The notes below the pieces were generated by a model. That model saw only the letters and a program-made list of their open reading frames with translations, was not told where the DNA came from and did no database searches. The position numbers and the translations under genes are program-made. Positions 59,248 to 64,000 of a DNA stretch of 64,000 bases are shown here, piece after piece (the stretch's first letter is position 1; each line of letters opens with the position of its first letter). The DNA is from Paratissierella segnis (GTDB taxonomy: Bacteria > Bacillota > Clostridia > Tissierellales > Tissierellaceae). The stretch spans positions 62,001-126,000 of the forward strand of contig NZ_JACRTG010000034.1 in assembly GCF_014385195.1 (NCBI RefSeq), written 5' to 3'.

Positions 59248-60115
59248 AAATACTTCATACTTTTTAAATGAAATTAAAACTATATTCAAGCTGAATTTAT
59301 TATCAAATATTTTCTCTATTATCAGCTTATCCTTTATTTTTTTTATGCTTTCATTAGTCATCTCCGGCTCCTCTATTACCAAATTTATGATAAAATCTAT
59401 TGAAGACGAGGCGGAAATCAGCGTTTATTATGAGGAAGGTTCCAGTCAGCAAGAAGTATTGAATATACAAGAAGAGATAAGGGATATTGACGGTGTAAAA
59501 GAAATTTTAAGCGTTAATGAGGAAGAAGCTAAAAATAAAATGAATAAAATTCTGGGAAAAGAATCCAGAATTATAAGCCTTTTTGAACATAATCCATTTA
59601 GCCCATATATAGAAGTTAAAATCGATTTAGAAAGTGTTGATTCGATTATAAATGAAATTGAACATATTAATGGTGTTGAGCTTGTAAGGGACAATAAAGA
59701 AATATTGGATAAATTAATTAGTATATCCAGCTTAGTAAATATAGTCGGATTGTTTATTGTAGTTGCTGTAAGCATTGCGACGGTTGTCATTACATCTCAT
59801 ATTATTCAACAAGGTATTTACAATAATAAAGAAGAAATAATCACTTTGAGGCTATTAGGTGCCCCTGAGTTTTTTATAACCTTGCCGTTTATCCTTGAAG
59901 GAATTTTGATGTCTATCCTATCCGGATTATTATCCATTGGAATGGTAAGGTTTTTAACAGGTTATTTATACTCCCATGTTAATGGAGTATTACCATTTAT
60001 TGTACTGCCGCCATTTAATAAAATTATATTTGGTATTGGAATTTTTTCTTTAGTTTCAAGCTTTGCGCTGGGTTTATTAGGAAGCTTATTTGGATTAAAG
60101 TCAACTAAATCATAG
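59231..60115 (+). CDS. ftsX: cell-division ABC transporter permease
   Basis: About 294 residues starting M-K-V-L-F-K-N-T-S-Y-F-L; this ATG has GAGGAG upstream, unlike an earlier in-frame codon. The topology is that of FtsX: one helix (about 25-47), a large external loop (about 50-160) which in other species contacts the hydrolase partner, then three helices. R-L-L-G-A-P-E-F-F-I near residue 210 is a typical FtsX signature. It ends the operon and converges on the YkvA gene. Confidence 0.9.
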   Translation: MKVLFKNTSYFLNEIKTIFKLNLLSNIFSIISLSFIFFMLSLVISGSSITKFMIKSIEDEAEISVYYEEGSSQQEVLNIQEEIRDIDGVKEILSVNEEEAKNKMNKILGKESRIISLFEHNPFSPYIEVKIDLESVDSIINEIEHINGVELVRDNKEILDKLISISSLVNIVGLFIVVAVSIATVVITSHIIQQGIYNNKEEIITLRLLGAPEFFITLPFILEGILMSILSGLLSIGMVRFLTGYLYSHVNGVLPFIVLPPFNKIIFGIGIFSLVSSFALGLLGSLFGLKSTKS

Positions 60116-60128
60116 ACTCTTATCAATT

Positions 60129-60569
60129 CTATTTATTATCTTCTTCATCCTCATCTTCAATCTCAATTTCGATAACATTATCTTCTCCCTTTCTCCACTC
60201 CTTATATACTTCCAATTCAGCAGTAATTTTCTTTATTATATAGGCTATTACGGCAGCATCATCCAAAAATCCTCCAATTAAAAAATCAGGAATAATATCT
60301 ATCGGAGTTACTAGATATAAAAAGCTAATAATAACCATAATTATTGAACTGTTTGAAATCCCCTTGTATCTTCCGCTCATCCAGTCCTTCACTAACTGTA
60401 CTAACATTTTTATATCTTCGATTATGCTCTTTAATTCTTCATTTTCTTCCAATGTTTTAAGGGTTTTAGTAAGTAAATCCCTTAATTTACTATTATCTAA
60501 AGAGACTAGCCTTGCTTTTTCACTTAAACTATTGATTATATTTTCAAAATTTATTTTCATTTTTCTCAC
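60129..60569 (-). CDS. YkvA (DUF1232) family protein
   Basis: 146 residues. The DUF1232 core includes Y-L-V-T-P-I-D-I-I-P-D-F-L-I-G-G-F-L-D-D-A near residue 85, a hydrophobic loop with the conserved P-x-D-x-x-P-D. The N-terminal part is helical and the C-terminal tail very acidic (E-I-E-D-E-D-E-E-D). Function of the family is unknown. AAGGTGAG precedes the ATG. Confidence 0.85.
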   Translation of the reverse strand: MRKMKINFENIINSLSEKARLVSLDNSKLRDLLTKTLKTLEENEELKSIIEDIKMLVQLVKDWMSGRYKGISNSSIIMVIISFLYLVTPIDIIPDFLIGGFLDDAAVIAYIIKKITAELEVYKEWRKGEDNVIEIEIEDEDEEDNK

Positions 60570-60607
60570 CTTAATTAAATATTAGATTTATTTTCCAAAG
60601 GTTAAGA

Positions 60608-61174
60608 TCATATATAATTTAATTTCTTTATATATTTAAAACCGTCTTCTACTGAAATGACGTTTATGCTGCCATGGTCGATTTTAAATCTATAAAAAAA
60701 ATTGGGGTCATTAAATATCCAACATAAAGCCAATCTTATAACTCCTTCATGTGCTACTATGATAATATTTTCATTATGCTTTATAATTTCTTCTAAAAAC
60801 ATCCACACCCTATTATATACCACATTCAGGCTTTCACCTTCCGGTATTATATATCGTAAAGGGTCATTTTCCCATGACTTTGTTTCTTGCGGATACTTTT
60901 CCAATATCTCATTGTAATTAAGCCCTGCAAAAATCCCAAAATTGATCTCTCTTATTCTTGTATTAGGTATTCCTTCCAGTCCTAATATACCCAAAGTTTC
61001 CTTTGTTCTTTCCAATGGACTGTAATATACCTTATCAAATTTAAAATCTTTTAAAAGTTCTCTTGTTCTTTTAATCTGCTCTTTTCCTATTTCTGATAGT
61101 TTTGTATCATCTCTGCTAAAAACCTTCGAAACATTATCTTCAGTCTCTCCATGTCTTATCATGATTATGTCCAT
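60608..61174 (-). CDS. cobC: histidine phosphatase, alpha-ribazole phosphatase-like
   Basis: About 188 residues starting M-D-I-I-M-I-R-H-G-E-T-E-D-N. The ATG at 61174 has GGGGG upstream and overlaps cobS by ten bases. R-H-G near residue 7 carries the phosphorylated His, with Y-S-P-L-E-R-T-K-E-T near 55, E-I-N-F-G-I-F near 80 and V-A-H-E-G near 140. Being last in the cobT-cobU-cobS run, it is probably CobC, dephosphorylating alpha-ribazole-5'-phosphate or its cobalamin product. Confidence 0.85.
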   Translation of the reverse strand: MDIIMIRHGETEDNVSKVFSRDDTKLSEIGKEQIKRTRELLKDFKFDKVYYSPLERTKETLGILGLEGIPNTRIREINFGIFAGLNYNEILEKYPQETKSWENDPLRYIIPEGESLNVVYNRVWMFLEEIIKHNENIIIVAHEGVIRLALCWIFNDPNFFYRFKIDHGSINVISVEDGFKYIKKLNYI

Positions 61175-61899
61175 AAAAACAGCCCCCAAAAAGTTAATAA
61201 TGATATGCATTCACCTATTTCAATTATAGTACCATAAACATCCCCTGTTAATCCACCTATTTTTTTATATGCTATACAGGATATTATCTCCCCAGTCAAT
61301 ATTGTTACCAATAATGGTATTATATAAGCTTTATTAAAAAATATCAAAATAAAAATATATATAATATGACTTATAATTATGAGTTTCTTGGGATTGCTTT
61401 TATTAAATAGTTCTCCAAGTCCCCCCGGTCGAGCACATTTTTTATATGATATTATATAGCTTGCAACAAGTCTGCTATTTGATAAAGAAAAAATCAAAGC
61501 AATCGGTAAATTTGGGATATTTTTAACTAAAATATATTTGAAAAAAAGCAAAATTACTATGCCTATTACGCCAAAGGTTCCAACCCTGCTATCTTTCATT
61601 ATTTCTAAGATCTTATCCTTATCCCGATTGGATAGGAAACCGTCAAAAGTATCCGAAAGTCCGTCGATGTGCAATCCGCCTGTTAATATAATCAATGTAA
61701 TCATTGTCAAAAACGCTGCTATTTCAATATTTAAAGGTGATATCAAAAGGTACACAATGCTCCCCATTCCTCCTATAATAGCTCCCATTACAGGAAAGAA
61801 AAAAACACTGCTTCTAATGTTCTTTTCGTTAAAGTCAACTGGAATATTGATTGGAATCCTTGTTAAAAACTGCAATGCTAATATAAATCCTTTAATCAT
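61165..61899 (-). CDS. cobS: adenosylcobinamide-GDP ribazoletransferase (cobalamin synthase)
   Basis: About 244 residues starting M-I-K-G-F-I-L-A-L-Q-F-L-T-R-I-P. The ATG at 61899 follows GGTGA and overlaps the cobU stop. The Mg-binding motif T-G-G-L-H-I-D-G-L-S-D-T-F-D-G near residue 77 and the later G-D-V-Y-G-T-I-I-E are typical, with about six membrane helices. It joins adenosylcobinamide-GDP to alpha-ribazole phosphate at the membrane, the last step of B12 lower-ligand assembly. Confidence 0.93.
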   Translation of the reverse strand: MIKGFILALQFLTRIPINIPVDFNEKNIRSSVFFFPVMGAIIGGMGSIVYLLISPLNIEIAAFLTMITLIILTGGLHIDGLSDTFDGFLSNRDKDKILEIMKDSRVGTFGVIGIVILLFFKYILVKNIPNLPIALIFSLSNSRLVASYIISYKKCARPGGLGELFNKSNPKKLIIISHIIYIFILIFFNKAYIIPLLVTILTGEIISCIAYKKIGGLTGDVYGTIIEIGECISLLTFWGLFLWT

Positions 61900-62432
61900 T
61901 TTATTTTCACCGGTATGCCACAGCATACCAAATAAACCTCATCGGACAATTTTGCTAACCTTTGGTTTATCCTTCCCTGAATGTCTCTAAATACCCTAGA
62001 AATATGATGCTCCGGAACTATTGAATTTCCTACTTCATTGGTTACCATTACGAGATTATATTTTCTTTGATTGACAGCGTCTATTAGGTTCTTCACCTCA
62101 TCATATACTGTATCCTCAATTTTCTGCTGCAAACTTGGATCAATATATTCTGCATCTTTACTTAAATCAAACATTATATTTGATGTCAATACCGTAATAC
62201 AATCTAAGAGATAATTTTTTTCATTGTCAAGTGAGCTGCAGAGATTATAATTGCCTTCATATGTCCGCCACTGAGAAGGTCTATTTAATCTGTGCAATTT
62301 TACCCTTTCTTCCATTTCCCTGTCATAAACCTTAGATGTGGCTATATATACCACATCTAAAGTATCTTTATATAAACTTTCCGCAAAAGTGCTTTTCCCG
62401 CTTCTGGCTCCGCCTGTTACTAAATAAATCAT
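61896..62432 (-). CDS. cobU: adenosylcobinamide kinase / guanylyltransferase
   Basis: 178 residues. The P-loop G-G-A-R-S-G-K-S-T is at about residues 7-15, a second segment H-R-L-N-R-P-S-Q-W near 48 carries the guanylated His region, and N-E-V-G-N-S-I-V-P-E and R-D-I-Q-G-R-I-N-Q are strongly conserved. It phosphorylates adenosylcobinamide and transfers GMP. The gene lies between cobT and cobS. Confidence 0.95.
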   Translation of the reverse strand: MIYLVTGGARSGKSTFAESLYKDTLDVVYIATSKVYDREMEERVKLHRLNRPSQWRTYEGNYNLCSSLDNEKNYLLDCITVLTSNIMFDLSKDAEYIDPSLQQKIEDTVYDEVKNLIDAVNQRKYNLVMVTNEVGNSIVPEHHISRVFRDIQGRINQRLAKLSDEVYLVCCGIPVKIK

Positions 62433-62444
62433 TTAATCACCTTA

Positions 62445-63518
62445 TTATTCTTCCCTGATATTTACTAAAACATCGCTTTCGATTGATGCTTCACTGAATG
62501 TTCCCATATGTTCTAATGTATATAAAGCTGATTCCAGTACTTGAAACGCAAATGGGCATCCAGTGCCTTCGCCAAGTCTCATTTCCAGATTAAATAAAGG
62601 CTTTAATCCCAATACGTTCATCATGGAAATTGCTCCCGGTTCATCTGACAAATGAGACGGAATTATATAATCTTTTACCAATGGATTTAACTTAATTGCA
62701 CACAATGCCGCTGCTGATGAAATGAATCCATCCATGACTATGGGCTTTTTATTCTTTGCCGCAGACAAAAACAATCCGCACATTCCGCCGATATCAAATC
62801 CGCCTACTTTTGACAATACATCTATTGGTTCTTCTCTGTTTGGCTTATTTATCTCAATACCTCTTAATATGACATTTTTCTTGTTTTCTAATTGCTCATC
62901 TGTTAAACCTGCACCTTTACCGCATACAGTATCTACATCCAGTCCACCCAGAACACTTAAAATAGCAGCAGATGTCGTTGTGTTTCCTATACCCAATTCA
63001 CCTGTCCCCAGTATATCATAGCCATCATTATATAGCATATCCCCTATCTCAATTCCAATTTCAATTGATTTGACCCCTTCTTCGTAGGTCATAGCACTTG
63101 TCTTTGTAAAGTTCTTAGTGCCATTCGCTATTTTTTTATTTATTACTTTGGGATTATCCATGCTTCCATTAAGTCCAATGTCTACCGTCTTTATATCCGC
63201 ATTGGTGAATTTGCCAAGAGTGGCTACTCCTGTTATCCCCTTTGCCATGCTTTCTGTCAAAAGTCTGGTAAATATCTGAGGAGCAGAGCTTACGCCTTCC
63301 TCCACTACTCCGTTGTCACTGCACATTACCACAATTGCCTTCTTGTCTATTTTGTTATGTACGTTACCGGTAATGCCTGCCAACTTTATCGTTATCTCTT
63401 CTAATTGTCCCAAACTGCCTATGGGTTTTACAAGGCTGTCCCATTTTTCCCTTGTAAGTTTCATTGCATCTAAATTGTTGGGACTTATACTTTTTAATGT
63501 CTCTTTTAATAAATTCAT
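62445..63518 (-). CDS. cobT: nicotinate-nucleotide-dimethylbenzimidazole phosphoribosyltransferase
   Basis: 357 residues. Motifs include P-I-G-S-L-G-Q-L-E near residue 32, M-C-S-D-N-G-V-V-E-E-G-V-S near 64, G-E-L-G-I-G-N-T-T near 170 and the C-terminal E-x-x-x-G-E-G-T-G-C with the catalytic Glu (R-L-G-E-G-T-G-C). It activates the lower ligand base as its ribotide. AGAGGTAG precedes the ATG. A Cys-rich protein gene lies 14 bases upstream. Confidence 0.95.
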   Translation of the reverse strand: MNLLKETLKSISPNNLDAMKLTREKWDSLVKPIGSLGQLEEITIKLAGITGNVHNKIDKKAIVVMCSDNGVVEEGVSSAPQIFTRLLTESMAKGITGVATLGKFTNADIKTVDIGLNGSMDNPKVINKKIANGTKNFTKTSAMTYEEGVKSIEIGIEIGDMLYNDGYDILGTGELGIGNTTTSAAILSVLGGLDVDTVCGKGAGLTDEQLENKKNVILRGIEINKPNREEPIDVLSKVGGFDIGGMCGLFLSAAKNKKPIVMDGFISSAAALCAIKLNPLVKDYIIPSHLSDEPGAISMMNVLGLKPLFNLEMRLGEGTGCPFAFQVLESALYTLEHMGTFSEASIESDVLVNIREE

Positions 63519-63532
63519 TTTATCTACCTCTA

Positions 63533-63802
63533 TTATTTTTTATTGAATCTTTCTTTGACTTTCTCTTCATTATGTTTCATTATTTTTTCATTTATATAAT
63601 CGTAGCCTTTAGGTTTATGCGGTATCAAGCAATTGGTACAATCCTTAATGCCATAGTTGTCCACATAATTTCCGCCGCATTCTTCTAAAAAATATAATGG
63701 GCAATAGCAGAACATACAATTGAAATCTTCGTCATTTTCCACCTTATGGCAAGGAAAATAACTGCAAGCAGTATTTTTATAATATCTGTAGGAATTTTCC
63801 AT
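63533..63802 (-). CDS. Cys-rich small protein in the cobalamin cluster
   Basis: 89 residues with ten Cys, clustered as C-S-Y-F-P-C-H, C-M-F-C-Y-C-P-L-Y, E-E-C-G-G and C-T-N-C-L-I-P-H. This is the cysteine-rich small domain seen next to, or fused with, cobalamin genes in anaerobes; metal or Fe-S binding is likely but the role is not established. Its position between cobK/cbiJ and cobT, with gaps of 4 and 14 bases, ties it to corrinoid synthesis. Confidence 0.8.
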   Translation of the reverse strand: MENSYRYYKNTACSYFPCHKVENDEDFNCMFCYCPLYFLEECGGNYVDNYGIKDCTNCLIPHKPKGYDYINEKIMKHNEEKVKERFNKK

Positions 63803-63806
63803 AATA

Positions 63807-64000
63807 TCAGTCCTTTTTAAATTTTTTTATAATAACTTTTTCTAAGTATTCTAAGCTATAAAAACCATCTTCTTCCTCCCGGTCAATAATTACAGTCCGA
63901 ATTCCCAATTCTTTACAAGCATTTATCTTCTCCAGAGTTCCTCCCTTTGCTCCGCTATCTTTCATTATAACATAATCTGCATCGTATTCATGAAACATAA
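63807..64000 (-). CDS. precorrin-6A reductase, C-terminal part (runs off the right edge)
   Basis: Only the last 63 or so residues are visible. D-Y-V-I-M-K-D-S-G-A-K-G-G near residue 8 of the visible part, then E-K-I-N-A-C-K-E-L-G-I-R-T-V-I-I-D-R, matches the C-terminal end of CobK/CbiJ, the NADPH-dependent precorrin-6A reductase. The frame stays open at the window edge, so the start codon lies outside. Operon with the cob genes downstream. Confidence 0.75.
   Translation of the reverse strand, partial: MFHEYDADYVIMKDSGAKGGTLEKINACKELGIRTVIIDREEEDGFYSLEYLEKVIIKKFKKD

Overview
The window looks like a chromosomal segment of an anaerobic, endospore-forming, low-GC Gram-positive bacterium of the Clostridia/Tissierellia type. 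The evidence is strongly AT-rich DNA, two acid-soluble spore proteins, a PdaB-like deacetylase, a complete GerA-type germination receptor, T-box leaders on two aminoacyl-tRNA synthetase genes, an oxygen-labile Fe-S serine dehydratase, an NfnAB-type transhydrogenase and late cobalamin genes. No rRNA, tRNA, phage, insertion sequence or CRISPR array was recognised. Most genes lie on the minus strand, with plus-strand islands near 5.2-6.0, 11.9-12.9, 34.5-35.1, 42.4-44.0, 49.5-53.1 and 55.5-60.1 kb.

0-20 kb: methyltransferase and spore genes, an hpt operon containing an easily missed 44-residue membrane peptide, a pdaB operon, folC-valS and trpS (each synthetase gene with its own T-box), a phospholipid synthase, an orphan lipoprotein, and a stress and detoxification run (DUF255 protein, 2-hydroxyacid dehydrogenase, glutaredoxin, O6-alkylguanine repair, VOC protein, peroxiredoxin). 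A GntR-RCK_C regulator of the BusR type follows. A perfect Fur-family box lies in front of the peroxiredoxin.

20-34 kb: a three-subunit molybdenum hydroxylase lies directly behind a gerA-gerC-gerB operon with operon-like spacing. NfnAB, a methylthioadenosine/S-adenosylhomocysteine deaminase, a MATE pump and a DppA-type D-aminopeptidase follow. 34-48 kb: a zinc-ligand-free ribosomal protein S4 behind a second Fur-family box that shares 21 bp with the first, two small internally duplicated Gly-rich hydrophobic proteins, sugar and phosphate enzymes, a YhaN/YhaO (SbcCD-like) pair, a PfkB-like protein lacking the catalytic Asp, L-serine dehydratase and phosphoglucomutase.

47-53 kb is the accessory part: a gamma-carbonic-anhydrase-like gene broken by a single amber codon, an AAC(6')-like acetyltransferase, a tandem/heptamer repeat tract, another acetyltransferase, and a compact three-gene restriction-modification system (D12-class methylase, PD-(D/E)XK endonuclease, second methylase). 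53-64 kb: an ATP-grasp ligase, pseudouridine catabolism (psuK-psuG), an FtsEX operon whose first gene encodes a secreted coiled-coil protein without a hydrolase domain, and a cobalamin lower-ligand assembly cluster that runs off the right edge.

The most interesting signals are the shared Fur-family boxes at the peroxiredoxin and the zinc-free S4 gene, the germination receptor/molybdenum hydroxylase operon, the catalytically empty FtsEX partner, the restriction-modification island beside its repeat tract, and two places where the terminator of one gene contains the ribosome binding site of the next.
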